From Saccharothrix australiensis (GTDB lineage: Bacteria; Actinomycetota; Actinomycetes; Mycobacteriales; Pseudonocardiaceae): 64,000 bases of DNA. Of this stretch, positions 25,668 through 37,191 are shown one piece after another; the first letter of the stretch is position 1, and the number at the start of each line of letters is the position of its first letter. Under the pieces are notes generated by a model that saw only the letters and a program-made list of their open reading frames with translations, searched no databases and was not told the origin of the DNA. Location of the stretch: positions 4,055,501 through 4,119,500 of the forward strand of contig NZ_RBXO01000001.1 of assembly GCF_003634935.1 (NCBI RefSeq), written 5' to 3'. The position numbers and the translations under genes are program-made.

Positions 25668-26675
25668 TCAGCCGCCGAAGTGCGCTTTCATCCAGTCGTG
25701 GACGGCCGCGCGGTAGTCGGCGGCGTTGGGCGCGTAGCCGAGGGTGTGCCCGGCGTCGGGCAGCACGAACGCCTCCACCGGCGTGCGCGGGTGGAAGAAC
25801 GGTCGCTCGGCGTCGAGCAGCGCCGCCGCGCTCTCGCACCGGCCCGCGCAGAAGATCGCGTCGCGCGCGCCGTTGACCAGCAGCACCGGCACGTCGATCC
25901 GCCTGCTCAACGGGCTCAGGAAGGCCGGCGGCAGCAGGTCGGGCACGACCGTGGCCGGCACCTGGTCCTTGGTCTCCTCGTCGGCCGCCAGCACGCCCGG
26001 CTCCACCACGCCGGGGTCGTGGAACAGGTACCGGGCGCCGGGCGCGGTGGTGAGGTAGCCGGGGTCGCCGCCGCGGCGGGACAGCGCCGGGTCCAGCGCG
26101 GCGGGCCGGATGCCCTCGACGAACAGCCGCGTGAACCGCGCGACGTCCACCGAGTGGCGGTAGCCGGTGAGGACGACGCCGTCCACGTCGTGGTGCTCGG
26201 CGGCGACCAGCACCGCCAGGCCGGAACCCATGGAGTGGCCCACCAGCACGACCCGGTCGAACGAGTGCCCGAGGACGCCTGCCCGCAGCCGGCCGACCAC
26301 CTGGTGCACCACGGAAGCCTGGCCGCTGCCGCTGATCAGGGTGCTGAGCGGCCGGGAGCTGTCGCCCGAGCCGATGGCGTCGACGGCGAACGTGGCGATG
26401 CCGCGCCGCGCCATGTCCCGCTGGTAGGAGTAGTGGTGCGCGCGGTGCGGCAGGTCCCAGTAGGTGCGGTTGTAGGTCGCGCCGTGCACCAGCAGCTGCA
26501 CCGCGTCGGGCGGCGTCCCGGCGGGCAGGCACAGCCGGCCGTGCGCGGTCTGGGCGAACAGCCCGAGCGAGACCGGCAGGTCGGTGTCCGCGCACCCCGT
26601 CGAGGCCCGTGCGGGAGGGGTGACGAGGGCCGCGGTGAGCAGCGCTGTCGCGGCCAGGGTGCGGAGTGGGCGCAC
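25668..26675 (-). CDS. Secreted alpha/beta hydrolase
   Basis: 335 residues; the GTG at 26675 has AAAGGA six bases upstream. A signal peptide is evident (MRPLRTLAATALLTAALVTP then ARAS). The nucleophile elbow is GHSMG, an acidic candidate follows in LLVNGARDAIFC, and the catalytic His is probably in DAGHTLG; an oxyanion-type HGATYN occurs near residue 60. Likely an extracellular esterase or lipase acting on unknown substrates. Confidence 0.88.
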   Translation of the reverse strand: MRPLRTLAATALLTAALVTPPARASTGCADTDLPVSLGLFAQTAHGRLCLPAGTPPDAVQLLVHGATYNRTYWDLPHRAHHYSYQRDMARRGIATFAVDAIGSGDSSRPLSTLISGSGQASVVHQVVGRLRAGVLGHSFDRVVLVGHSMGSGLAVLVAAEHHDVDGVVLTGYRHSVDVARFTRLFVEGIRPAALDPALSRRGGDPGYLTTAPGARYLFHDPGVVEPGVLAADEETKDQVPATVVPDLLPPAFLSPLSRRIDVPVLLVNGARDAIFCAGRCESAAALLDAERPFFHPRTPVEAFVLPDAGHTLGYAPNAADYRAAVHDWMKAHFGG

Positions 26676-26930
26676 GGTACGTCCTTTCGGGCGAGTGGCA
26701 TTGCCGACGGAAAGGGCAGGCTACAACCGTGGCAGCAATAGACTCTTCCGGGTAATGGCCTTCACCCGGAAGGTTCAATGGGATACGTCGGAAAGTGAGT
26801 GATGTTCTTTTCCGGAATTCCGCGATCCCGACCTCCGGCGGTGGTGGGAATCGACAGCCGTGCGCTCGACCGGGCCGATCCGCGGGGAATTCGGACCTGA
26901 CGCGCGTGATCCGGGCCGGCACCGCGCCGG

Positions 26931-27404
26931 TCAGGCCGTGCCCAGCGCCAGCCGCAGGACGATCTCGCCCTCGTCGACCTCACCGGTCGGCACGAACCCG
27001 AACCGCCGGTAGAACGGCAACGGCTCGCCGTAGCCGGGTTGGTAGCTGGTGAACAGCTCCGCGCCGCCCGCCGCGCGCACGAGGTCGATGACCTGCGCCA
27101 GCGCGGCGCGCCCGAAGCCGCGACCCTGGTGGTCGCGGTCGACCAGCAGCCGCCACAGGTAGTAAGGCCCGAGGACGCCCGGTCCGGGCGGCGCGTTCCA
27201 GCTCAGCATCACGAACCCGACCGGCACGTCACCGGCGTAGATCGCGCGGTACCAGGGCGCGGCCTCGGGCGTGGCCGCCGCTTCGGCGAGCGAGTCGGCG
27301 ACGGAGTCGACGAACTGCCGCTGGCCGGGGTGCACCCGCAACGCGCACACCGCCGCGCGGTTCTCGTCGGTGATCTCCCGCAGGTGCACCCGTGGCGAAG
27401 TCAT
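26931..27404 (-). CDS. GNAT-family N-acetyltransferase
   Basis: 157 residues from the ATG at 27404. Acetyl-CoA motif A is visible as LLVDRDHQGRGFGRAAL, and motif B ends with PFYRRFGFVPTGE. Length and motifs fit single-domain GNATs that acetylate small molecules or peptides; the pattern resembles spermidine/aminoglycoside-type members. Monocistronic. Confidence 0.88.
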   Translation of the reverse strand: MTSPRVHLREITDENRAAVCALRVHPGQRQFVDSVADSLAEAAATPEAAPWYRAIYAGDVPVGFVMLSWNAPPGPGVLGPYYLWRLLVDRDHQGRGFGRAALAQVIDLVRAAGGAELFTSYQPGYGEPLPFYRRFGFVPTGEVDEGEIVLRLALGTA

Positions 27405-27780
27405 GTCCCGGCCGATTATCCCCACCGCGCCCGCCGCCGGCGAGCCGATCCGACCGATGGCGCACCGACCTCGCGCCGCCCGCCCACACCGCCCGCCCGC
27501 CCGCGCCGCGTAGCCGCCGCCCGCCCGCCCGCCCAACCGCACGCCCACCGCCCGCCGCCGCCCACCCGCCACCAGCCGCCCGCCGCCGCCCACCCGCCGT
27601 CACCTGTCCGCCGCCCGACCACCCGCCGCCCGACCCGCCGCCGCACGCCGGAGAACGTCCACCCGCTCGTCCGCCGGGCGAGCGTCCTCGCGCCGTCGAG
27701 CCGGGTGGGCGTGGAGCGGGTGGACGTCGGCCCGTGCGGCGCACCACGATGGGTGGCACGCCGTCGACGGAAGGGACGCC
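27405..27780. other. C-rich low-complexity intergenic region
   Basis: 376 bp upstream of both the GNAT gene (-) and the DAO-type oxidase (+). From about 27470 to 27650 it is dominated by CCGCCC and CACCGCC runs with extreme strand asymmetry. No gene is supported; open frames here encode only Pro/Arg/Ala runs. Confidence 0.5.
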
Positions 27781-28959
27781 GTGGTCGCCACCGCCCGCCT
27801 CCAGCCGTTGCCGCCCGCCGCTTCCGTCGTGATCATCGGCGGCGGTGTCGTCGGCGTCGCCCTCGCGTTCCACCTCGCCGAGGCGGGCGTGACCGACGTC
27901 GTGCTGCTGGAGCGCGCCGGACTCGGCTCCGGCTCCACCTGCCGCGCGGCGGGCGGCGTGCGCGCCCAGTTCTCCGACGAGGTGAACATCCGGCTCGGCG
28001 CGCGCGGCCTGGCCGCGTACGCCCGGTTCCCGTGCCGCCCCGGCCAGGAGATCGACCTGCGCCGCGTCGGCTACCTCTTCCTGCTGTCCGAACCGGACCA
28101 CGTGGCCGACTTCGAGCGCCACGTCGCGCTCCAGAACCGCCTGGGCGTGCCGAGCCGCCTGATCGACGCCCGCGCGGCGCGCCGGCTCTCACCGCTGGTC
28201 GAGACCGGTGACGTGCTGGCGGCGGCGTTCTCGCCCGACGACGGCCACTGCACGCCCGAGTCCGTCGTCCTAGGCTACGCCACCGCCGCGCGCCGGCTGG
28301 GCGCGACCCTCCTCACCGGCACGACGGTGGTCGGCCTGGAGGTGGCCGGCGACGAGGTCCGCGCCGTGCGCACCGACCGGGGCCCGATCCGGGCCGGCAC
28401 GGTGGTGTGCGCGGCGGGCGCGTGGTCGGGTGGGGTCGGCGCGATGGCGGGCGTCGACCTGCCGGTGACCCCGCTGCGGCGGCAGGTCGTGTTCACCGGG
28501 CCGGTGCCCGACCTGCCGCCGGCGCTGCCGATGACGATCGACTTCTCGTCGTCGTTCTACTTCCACCGCGAGGGCCCCGGCCTGCTGGTCGGCATGTCGG
28601 ACCCGGCGGAGGAGCCCGGCTTCCACCTCCGGTACTCCGACGCCTGGGTGCCGCGCCTGACCGAGGTCATCGCCCGCCGCGCGCCCGCCCTGCTGGACGT
28701 CGGGCTGCACGGCGGGTGGGCCGGCCTGTACGAGGTGACACCGGACCACAACGCGCTGATCGGCCGGGCCGCCCACCCGTCGAACTTCCTGTACGCCACG
28801 GGGTTCTCCGGCCACGGCTTCCTCCAGGCCCCCGCGGTCGCCGAGGTGGTGCGCGACCTGTGCCTGGGTCGCACGCCGTTCGTCGACGTGGGTCCGCTGT
28901 CCGCCGACCGGTTCCGCGCCGACGCGCCCGCGCCGCGGCCCGAGACCAACGTCGTGTGA
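27781..28959 (+). CDS. FAD-dependent oxidoreductase (DAO/sarcosine-oxidase-beta-like)
   Basis: 392 residues with a GTG start. The FAD motif is VVIIGGGVVGVALAFHL with the acidic ribose ligand in VLLERAGLGSGSTCRAAGG, whose Ser/Thr/Cys-rich loop resembles the flavin-attachment region of sarcosine oxidase-type enzymes. The C-terminus has GLYEVTPDHNALIG and FSGHGFLQAPAVAE, typical of the family. It likely oxidises an amino acid or N-methyl amine. No partner subunits are adjacent. Confidence 0.9.
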   Translation: MVATARLQPLPPAASVVIIGGGVVGVALAFHLAEAGVTDVVLLERAGLGSGSTCRAAGGVRAQFSDEVNIRLGARGLAAYARFPCRPGQEIDLRRVGYLFLLSEPDHVADFERHVALQNRLGVPSRLIDARAARRLSPLVETGDVLAAAFSPDDGHCTPESVVLGYATAARRLGATLLTGTTVVGLEVAGDEVRAVRTDRGPIRAGTVVCAAGAWSGGVGAMAGVDLPVTPLRRQVVFTGPVPDLPPALPMTIDFSSSFYFHREGPGLLVGMSDPAEEPGFHLRYSDAWVPRLTEVIARRAPALLDVGLHGGWAGLYEVTPDHNALIGRAAHPSNFLYATGFSGHGFLQAPAVAEVVRDLCLGRTPFVDVGPLSADRFRADAPAPRPETNVV

Positions 28960-28964
28960 CGCCC

Positions 28965-28988
28965 CTCGCCGTGCGGGGCCTCGGCGAG
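28965..28988. terminator. Hairpin between convergent genes
   Basis: CTCGCCG and CGGCGAG pair perfectly (7 bp) around a 10-nt loop, just after the DAO-type oxidase stop and 25 bp before the end of the convergent kinase gene. Confidence 0.4.
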
Positions 28989-29013
28989 CGGGCGCGGGCC
29001 GGCGCGGGAACGC

Positions 29014-29967
29014 CTACCCGGCCAGGTGGTCGAGCGTCTCGACGAACCCGCGCCACGCGGTCTCCGTGTCGGGTGACGCGCTGTGCGGTGCGCGGAACCA
29101 CGCGACGAACTCCGCCACGTCCAGCAGGCTCCACCGCAACCGGTACAGCGCCAGCGCGGCGGCGCGCGGGACGTGGCCGGTCAGCTCCGCGTACCGGCGC
29201 GTCGACCGGTCCTCCGGCAGCACGGCCAGGTCGCGTTCGGGCACGGCCAGGCCGACGGTGTCCCAGTCGACCAGGCGCGGGCCGCGCTCGGTGAGGACCA
29301 GGTTGCCGGGGTGCGGTTCGCCGTGCGTCACGACCACCGGGCCGCCGTCGCGCCGCACCTCCTCCGCCAGCCGGTCGAACTCGGCCAGCCGGGCGCGGAC
29401 GACCTCCGCGCGGGACGCCAGCAGGTCGCGCGCGGGCGCGGAGCACGGACCGCCCGTCCAGGGCTCGTCCGGCTCGCGGAGCACGGCGTCGAGGTCGCGC
29501 CGCCCGGGGAAGGACACCTCCGCCACGGGGGTCGTCGCGGGCGGTGCGGCGCGGTGCAGGTCGGCGAGCAGTTCCAGCACCCGGTCGTGCCCGTCGTCGG
29601 TCAACCGCTGCCCGAACTCGCCCGCTTCGCCGTCCACGTAAGGGAAGACGCTCAGCGCGTAGCGCTCGTCCAGCGGCACGACCGTGGTGCCGCCGGTGGC
29701 GCGCAGCGGCGCCACGACGAACGGCGCGGCCAACGCCGCCGCGGTGTCCATCGCGCGGCGCAGGGCGTCCAGCGGACCGGTGTCGCCGTGCGGCTTGTGC
29801 GCCAGGTCGGCGACGGTGGCGAACCAGCGCGCGTCGCCGCCGTCGACGGCCCAGTGGTAGTCGCCGAAACCCACCGGGGCGTAGGTCACGGCCCGCGCCG
29901 TGACGCCGAACGCGCGCAGCCCCGCCACGACCCGGTCCTCGGTCAAGTCCTTCGGAAGATCACGCAC
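29014..29967 (-). CDS. Aminoglycoside phosphotransferase-family kinase
   Basis: 317 residues from the GTG at 29967. The kinase-like catalytic loop is THGEPHPGNLVL and the metal-binding aspartate motif is LVDWDTVGLA, both standard for the APH/choline-kinase fold. The family phosphorylates antibiotics or small metabolites; resistance cannot be claimed from sequence. There is no ribosome site before the GTG, and TACGGT lies six bases upstream, so a leaderless transcript is possible. Confidence 0.87.
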   Translation of the reverse strand: MRDLPKDLTEDRVVAGLRAFGVTARAVTYAPVGFGDYHWAVDGGDARWFATVADLAHKPHGDTGPLDALRRAMDTAAALAAPFVVAPLRATGGTTVVPLDERYALSVFPYVDGEAGEFGQRLTDDGHDRVLELLADLHRAAPPATTPVAEVSFPGRRDLDAVLREPDEPWTGGPCSAPARDLLASRAEVVRARLAEFDRLAEEVRRDGGPVVVTHGEPHPGNLVLTERGPRLVDWDTVGLAVPERDLAVLPEDRSTRRYAELTGHVPRAAALALYRLRWSLLDVAEFVAWFRAPHSASPDTETAWRGFVETLDHLAG

Positions 29968-30047
29968 GCGGACACCGTAGCGGTCGCGAACCGCGGTGGT
30001 CGGGCGTCGTGGTGGTCGGGCATCGGGGTGGCCGGGGACCGCGGCGG

Positions 30048-31013
30048 TCAGAGCCAGTCGCGGCGCTTGAACAACGCGTACAGCCCAGCCGAGAGCACCG
30101 CGATCACCGCGGTGGACACCCAGAAGCCCCACGGCTGCTCGAAACCGGGGTAGGGCACGTTCTGCCCGTAGAACCCGGTGATCGCGGTCGGCACGGCGAT
30201 CACCGCCGCCCAGCCCGTCACCTTCTTCATGATGGAGTTCAACCGGTTGGCCTGGATGCCGAGCTGCGTCTCGCGGATGGTCGCCACGGTCTCCCGCAAC
30301 GACTCCGTCCACTCCGTCGCCCGCAGCACGTGGTCGTAGACGTCGTGGTAGTACGGCATGATCCGGTCGTCCACGAGGTCGTGGCGCATCAGGCCGTTGA
30401 CCACCTCGCGCATCGGCAGCACGACCCGGCGCAGCACCACCAGCGACTTGCGCAGCGCCAGCGCCCGCCGCTGCACGTGCCGGTCGTCCGGGTGGTCGGC
30501 GAAGACCAGGTCCTCCAGGTGCTCGATGCGGTCGTCCAGCGCCTGCACGGCCTCGAAGTGGCCGTCCACCACGGCGTCCAGCAGGCCGTGCGCCAGGAAC
30601 CCGACGCCGCTGCCGGCGAGCTGCCGCGACTCGTCCCACCGGGCGGTGACGGCGGCCATGTCGAACCGGTCGTCGGCCCGGACCGTCACGAGCGCGCGCG
30701 GGGTGAGGAACGCCGACAGCTCGAACGTGCTCAACCGCCCCGAGTCCGGGTCCAGCCGCACGGCGTAGGCGGACAGGAAGCAGTGCGTGTCGTAGCGGTC
30801 CAGCTTGGGGCGCTCGTGGGGGTGCAGCGCGTCCTCCACGGCCAGCTCGTGCAGGCCCAGCTCATCGGCGATGGCCGCGAGGTCCGCCTGCGACGGGCCG
30901 CACAGGTCCACCCACACCGTGGTGTCGTCGTCCCGCAGGCGTCCGGACAGCTCGCCGATGGGGAACCCCTCGGCCTCCAGCACACCGTGCCGGTACAGGC
31001 GGGTACGTGACAC
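30048..31013 (-). CDS. CorA-family divalent cation transporter
   Basis: 321 residues from the GTG at 31013. The cytoplasmic alpha/beta funnel is followed by two C-terminal membrane helices, with the signature region at FYGQNVPYPGF. The canonical GMN tripeptide is GQN here, a variant I believe is common among actinobacterial relatives. The C-terminus is the basic FKRRDWL. Probably a pentameric Mg2+ (or Co2+/Zn2+) channel in the cell membrane. Divergent from the DevS-like kinase. Confidence 0.9.
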   Translation of the reverse strand: MSRTRLYRHGVLEAEGFPIGELSGRLRDDDTTVWVDLCGPSQADLAAIADELGLHELAVEDALHPHERPKLDRYDTHCFLSAYAVRLDPDSGRLSTFELSAFLTPRALVTVRADDRFDMAAVTARWDESRQLAGSGVGFLAHGLLDAVVDGHFEAVQALDDRIEHLEDLVFADHPDDRHVQRRALALRKSLVVLRRVVLPMREVVNGLMRHDLVDDRIMPYYHDVYDHVLRATEWTESLRETVATIRETQLGIQANRLNSIMKKVTGWAAVIAVPTAITGFYGQNVPYPGFEQPWGFWVSTAVIAVLSAGLYALFKRRDWL

Positions 31014-31027
31014 GACGGGCAGCCTAA

Positions 31028-32842
<1,815 letters not shown>

Positions 32843-32964
32843 CGGTCCGGGCGGGCGCCGCCGCCGCGCCGTGCCCCGAGGCGTGCGGTCCGCCCCGCCC
32901 CGATCGCCAGGGCTGCCCGCCGCGCCCGACCCGGCAGCGCCCGATCCCGCAGCGCCGATCCCAC

Positions 32965-32996
32965 AGTGCCCCACCCCCGCAGTGCCCCACCCCCGC
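32965..32996. repeat. 16-bp direct repeat between kinase and regulator genes
   Basis: Two tandem copies of AGTGCCCCACCCCCGC, with degenerate copies on both sides, in the short convergent interval. It may mark the transcription-termination zone. Confidence 0.6.
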
Positions 32997-33011
32997 AGTG
33001 CCGTGCTGGGG

Positions 33012-33671
33012 TCAGCCGTCCTCGCGGGACGACGAGGCGGGTCGGCGCAGGCGCGTCGCCAGGACGGCGGCCTGGGTGCGGCGCTCCAGCCCGAGCTTGG
33101 TCAGCAGGTGGGAGACGTAGTTCTTGACGGTCTTCTCCGCCAGGAACATCCGCTCGGCGATCTGCCGGTTGGTCAGCCCGTTGCCGATGTGGTCGAGCAC
33201 CACCCGTTCCTGCTCGGTCAGCGCGCGGACCGGGTCGCCCTCCTCGCGTTCCCGCCGGATGCGGCTGAGCAGCGCCGACGTCGACCGGGCGTCGAGCAGG
33301 GACTCGCCGGCGGCCACCGTGCGCACGGCCGACACCAGGTCGGTGCCCACGATGCGCTTGAGCACGAAACCCGCCGCCCCCGCCATGATCGCGTCGAACA
33401 GCGCCTCGTCGTCGGTGAACGAGGTCAGCATGAGGCACCGCAGCTCCGGCAGCCGCGACCGCAGCTCGCGGCACAGCTCGATGCCGTTGCCGTCGGGCAG
33501 GCGCACGTCCAGCACGGCCACGTCCGCCTCGCTGACCGGCACGCGGGCCAGCGCCTCGGCCACCGAACCGGCCTCGCCGACGACCTCCAGGTCGTCCGCG
33601 TCGTTCAGGAGCTCCCTGACCCCGACCCGCACCACCTCGTGGTCGTCCACCAGGAACACCCTCGCGCCCAC
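33012..33671 (-). CDS. DevR/NarL-family response regulator
   Basis: 219 residues, taking the GTG at 33671 with GAGG seven bases upstream (GTG at 33680 or 33710 are alternatives). The receiver domain has FLVDDHEVV at its start, the phospho-acceptor in [13 protein letters not shown], and Lys in VLKRIVG. The LuxR-type HTH at the C-terminus reads [25 protein letters not shown], nearly the DevR/DosR pattern. It probably pairs with the convergent GAF kinase and controls a hypoxia/dormancy-like set including the neighbouring universal stress protein and phosphoketolase genes. Confidence 0.92.
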   Translation of the reverse strand: MGARVFLVDDHEVVRVGVRELLNDADDLEVVGEAGSVAEALARVPVSEADVAVLDVRLPDGNGIELCRELRSRLPELRCLMLTSFTDDEALFDAIMAGAAGFVLKRIVGTDLVSAVRTVAAGESLLDARSTSALLSRIRREREEGDPVRALTEQERVVLDHIGNGLTNRQIAERMFLAEKTVKNYVSHLLTKLGLERRTQAAVLATRLRRPASSSREDG

Positions 33672-33825
33672 CGCACCCACCTCGCCGTCGTCGTGACCCC
33701 CGATCTTCACCCTCCCCGGTCGGGCACGCCACCGGACAGGGCCGAAGTGCCCTGCCGAAGGCGCGCAGGGCCTGCTCCGCCCGCCCCGCCGGTCGCACGC
33801 GCACCCCGGCCGAAGGGCCCCGGCC

Positions 33826-33842
33826 GGTCGGGACCTCGGACC
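33826..33842. promoter_or_regulatory. Weak DevR-box-like site
   Basis: GGTCGGGACCTCGGACC contains GGGAC and an inverted partial half-site, recalling the known DosR box core (GGGACTnnnGTCCC) but with poor symmetry. It lies 80 bp upstream of the universal stress protein start, between it and the response regulator gene. Confidence 0.22.
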
Positions 33843-33920
33843 GCGTACCGCCTGCCGGGGCGCGCCCGGCGTCGTTGCCGTCGACGCGCGGGTTCGGTGC
33901 ACTTCGGAAAGGATTGCGGC

Positions 33921-34790
33921 ATGAGCGTTCCGATCGTGGTGGGCGTGGACGGTTCGGCGTCGGCGCTGACGGCTGTCGGGTGGGCCGCCGAGGAGGCCGC
34001 CCGGCACCGCGTGCCGCTCAAGCTCGTGCACGCCTACCTGCTGCCCACGCGTGGCTACCCGGACGTCATCCTCATCGGGCACGAGGTGCGCCAGGCCCTG
34101 GAGGAGCAGGGCAGGCGGTGGCTGGCCGAGGCGGAGGCCGCCGCCCGCGCCGCGGCCGACGTCGAGGTCGTGGTGTCGCTGGAGCACTCCGGCGCGGCGG
34201 GCGCGATGGTGTGGGAGTCCAAGCGGTCGCGACTGGTCGTGCTCGGGTCGCGCGGGCTCGGCGGGTTCGCGGGCGTGCTGGTCGGCTCGGTCGCGGTGGC
34301 CGTCGTGACGCACGGCGAGTGCCCCGTCGTGGTGGTGCGCGGTGCGACGCCCGCCGGGGGCCCGGTGGTGGTCGGGGTGGACGGCTCGCCGGCGAGCGAG
34401 CAGGCCGTGGCGTTCGCGTTCGAGGCCGCGTCGACGCGCGGCGCACCGCTGACGGCCGTGCACGCGTGGACCGACTTCGCGGTCGACGGGCCGTACGGCG
34501 ACCGGCTCGCGGTGGAGTGGGCGCGGGTGGAGGACGAGGAGCGCCGCGTGCTGGCCGAACGCCTCGCCGGGTGGCAGGAGCGGTACCCGGATGTCAGGGT
34601 GGACCGCGTGGTGGTGCGCGAACGGCCGGCGCGCGCGTTGCCGGCGCTCGCGGCGGACGCCCGCCTGCTGGTGGTGGGCAGCCGGGGCCGGGGCGGCTTC
34701 AAGGGGATGCTGCTCGGGTCCACCAGCCAGACCCTGGTCCACCACTCGCCGTGCCCGCTGGCCGTGGTGCGCCCGCCCTCGACGGACTGA
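33921..34790 (+). CDS. Universal stress protein, two tandem UspA domains
   Basis: 289 residues from the ATG at 33921. Each half begins with a Usp beta-strand ([30 protein letters not shown]) and ends with the ATP-binding pattern: [17 protein letters not shown] in the first half and [17 protein letters not shown] in the second. Two-domain ATP-binding Usp proteins are hallmark members of DosR regulons in mycobacteria. It lies between the DevR-like gene and phosphoketolase. Confidence 0.92.
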   Translation: MSVPIVVGVDGSASALTAVGWAAEEAARHRVPLKLVHAYLLPTRGYPDVILIGHEVRQALEEQGRRWLAEAEAAARAAADVEVVVSLEHSGAAGAMVWESKRSRLVVLGSRGLGGFAGVLVGSVAVAVVTHGECPVVVVRGATPAGGPVVVGVDGSPASEQAVAFAFEAASTRGAPLTAVHAWTDFAVDGPYGDRLAVEWARVEDEERRVLAERLAGWQERYPDVRVDRVVVRERPARALPALAADARLLVVGSRGRGGFKGMLLGSTSQTLVHHSPCPLAVVRPPSTD

Positions 34791-34839
34791 CCGGAACGCC
34801 CACGACCTGACCCGAACGCCCACGACGCCGGGGAGAGAG

Positions 34840-37191
34840 ATGACGGGCAACACCGCAGCGGACCTGTCGCTGGTCGACGCCTACTGGCGGGCCGCGAACT
34901 ACCTGTCGGCGGGCCAGATCTACCTGCTGGACAACCCGCTGCTGACCGAGCCGCTGACACCGGCGCACATCAAGCCCCGCCTGCTGGGGCACTGGGGCAC
35001 GACGCCGGGCCTGAACTTCGTGTACGCGCACCTGAACCGGGTGATCCGGGCGCGCGGGCGGGCCGTGCTGTTCGTGACCGGCCCCGGTCACGGCGGTCCG
35101 GCGCTGCTGGCCAACACCTGGCTGGAGGGCTCGTACTCCGAGAACTACCCGGACGTGCCGCGCGACGGCGACGGGATGCGGGCGCTGTTCCGGCAGTTCT
35201 CGTTCCCCGGCGGGGTGCCCAGCCACGTCGCGCCCGAGGTGCCGGGCTCGATCCACGAGGGCGGCGAGCTGGGCTACTCGCTGGCGCACGCGTTCGGCGC
35301 GGCGTTCGACAACCCCGACCTGCTGGTGGCGTGCGTGGTGGGCGACGGCGAGGCGGAGACCGGTCCGCTGGCGGCGAGCTGGCACGGCAACAAGTTCCTG
35401 GACCCCGCCCACGACGGGGCGGTGCTGCCGATCCTGCACCTCAACGGCTACAAGATCGCCAACCCGACGCTGCTCGCGCGCATACCGCACGAGGAGCTGG
35501 ACGCGCTGCTGCGCGGCTACGGCTACGCGCCGTCGTACGTGGAGGGCGACGACCCGGCGGCGATGCACGCCCGGATGGCCGAGGCGCTGGACGGCGTCGT
35601 GGACGACATCGCCCGCATCCGGGAGGCCGCCCGCGCCGGGAGCGCCGAGCGCCCGCGTTGGCCGATGATCGTGCTGCGCAGCCCGAAGGGCTGGACCGGT
35701 CCGTCCGAAGTGGACGGTCTGCCGGTGGAGGGCACGTGGCGGTCCCACCAGGTGCCGCTGTCGGGTGTCCGGGACAACCCCGAGCACCTGCGGCTGCTGG
35801 AGCGGTGGCTGCGGTCCTACCGGCCCGAGGAGCTGTTCGACGAGCGGGGGCGGCCCAGGCCGGAGCTGCTGGACCTCGCACCGCGCGGCGACCTGCGCAT
35901 GGGGGCGTCCCCGCACGCCAACGGCGGCCTGCTGCTGCGCGCGCTGCGGATGCCCGGCACCGCGCCGTACGCGGTGGAGGTCGCCAAGCACGGCACCACG
36001 AACTCCGAGCCCACCCGTGCCCTGGGCCGGATGCTGCGCGACGTGATGGCGCTCAACGCCGAGGAGCGCAACTTCCGGCTGTTCGGGCCGGACGAGACCG
36101 CGTCGAACCGGCTGGACGCGGTGTACGAGGTGACCGGGAAGCAGTGGCAGGCCCAGCGGCTGCCGACCGACGAGCACCTGGAGGCCGGCGGCCGGGTGGT
36201 GGAGGTGCTGTCGGAGCACCTGTGCCAGGGTTTCCTGGAGGGCTACCTGCTGTCCGGGCGGCACGGGTTGTTCAACTGCTACGAGGCGTTCACGCACATC
36301 GTGGACTCGATGTTCAACCAGCACGCGAAGTGGCTCAAGGTGCACCGGCGGCTGGCGTGGCGGCGGCCGGTGGCGTCGCTGAACTACCTGCTGTCCTCGC
36401 ACGTGTGGCGGCAGGACCACAACGGCTTCTCCCACCAGGATCCGGGCTTCATCGACCACGTGATGAACAAGAAGGCCGAGGTGGTGCGGGTCTACCTGCC
36501 GGCGGACACCAACACCCTGCTGTCGGTGGCCGACCACTGCCTGCGCAGCCGCGACTACGTCAACGTCGTGGTCGCGGGCAAGAACCTCACGCCGGACTGG
36601 CTCGGACCGGAGGAGGCGGCGCTGCACTGCGCGCGCGGCGCGGGCATCTGGGACTGGGCGGGCACCGCCGAGGACGAACCCGACGTGGTGCTGGCCTGCG
36701 CGGGCGACGCGCCGACGATGGAGGTCATGGCCGCCGCCGCGCTGCTGCGCGAGCACCTGCCGGAGCTGGACGTGCGGGTGGTCAACGTGGTCGACCTGAT
36801 GCGCCTGCAACCGGACACCGAGCACCCGCACGGCATGACCGACCGGGAGTTCGACGCGCTGTTCACCCCGGACAAGCCGGTGATCTTCGCCTACCACGGC
36901 TACCCGTGGCTGATCCACCGCCTGACCTACCGCCGCGCCAACCACCACAACATCCACGTGCGCGGCTACAAGGAGGAGGGCACCACCACCACGCCGTTCG
37001 ACATGCTGGTGCTCAACGACATGGACCGCTACCGCCTGGTCGTCGACGTGGTGGACCGCGTGCCCGCGCTCGGGGTGCGGGCCGCCGGGCTGCGCCAGCT
37101 CATGACCGACCAGCGCGCCCGGCACCACACCCACATCCGCGAGCACGGCGAGGACCTGCCCGAGATCCGCGAGTGGGCGTGGCCGTACTGA
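34840..37191 (+). CDS. xfp: Xylulose-5-phosphate/fructose-6-phosphate phosphoketolase
   Basis: 783 residues, the usual length. The ThDP enzyme splits xylulose-5-P or fructose-6-P into acetyl-phosphate and an aldose phosphate. Family landmarks: [34 protein letters not shown], the ThDP motif [12 protein letters not shown] with [11 protein letters not shown], and the C-terminal [10 protein letters not shown]. The ATG is at 34840 after GGGAGAG. Acetate kinase begins at the stop codon (TGATG), so acetyl-phosphate goes straight to ATP and acetate. Its 49-bp distance from the usp gene suggests one transcript. Confidence 0.95.
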   Translation: MTGNTAADLSLVDAYWRAANYLSAGQIYLLDNPLLTEPLTPAHIKPRLLGHWGTTPGLNFVYAHLNRVIRARGRAVLFVTGPGHGGPALLANTWLEGSYSENYPDVPRDGDGMRALFRQFSFPGGVPSHVAPEVPGSIHEGGELGYSLAHAFGAAFDNPDLLVACVVGDGEAETGPLAASWHGNKFLDPAHDGAVLPILHLNGYKIANPTLLARIPHEELDALLRGYGYAPSYVEGDDPAAMHARMAEALDGVVDDIARIREAARAGSAERPRWPMIVLRSPKGWTGPSEVDGLPVEGTWRSHQVPLSGVRDNPEHLRLLERWLRSYRPEELFDERGRPRPELLDLAPRGDLRMGASPHANGGLLLRALRMPGTAPYAVEVAKHGTTNSEPTRALGRMLRDVMALNAEERNFRLFGPDETASNRLDAVYEVTGKQWQAQRLPTDEHLEAGGRVVEVLSEHLCQGFLEGYLLSGRHGLFNCYEAFTHIVDSMFNQHAKWLKVHRRLAWRRPVASLNYLLSSHVWRQDHNGFSHQDPGFIDHVMNKKAEVVRVYLPADTNTLLSVADHCLRSRDYVNVVVAGKNLTPDWLGPEEAALHCARGAGIWDWAGTAEDEPDVVLACAGDAPTMEVMAAAALLREHLPELDVRVVNVVDLMRLQPDTEHPHGMTDREFDALFTPDKPVIFAYHGYPWLIHRLTYRRANHHNIHVRGYKEEGTTTTPFDMLVLNDMDRYRLVVDVVDRVPALGVRAAGLRQLMTDQRARHHTHIREHGEDLPEIREWAWPY

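Noticed and set aside
26795..27052. Plus-strand frame with a fair ribosome site opposite the GNAT 3' end.
   Set aside because: It overlaps a well-supported GNAT gene antisense and its product is an Arg/Pro-rich shadow.
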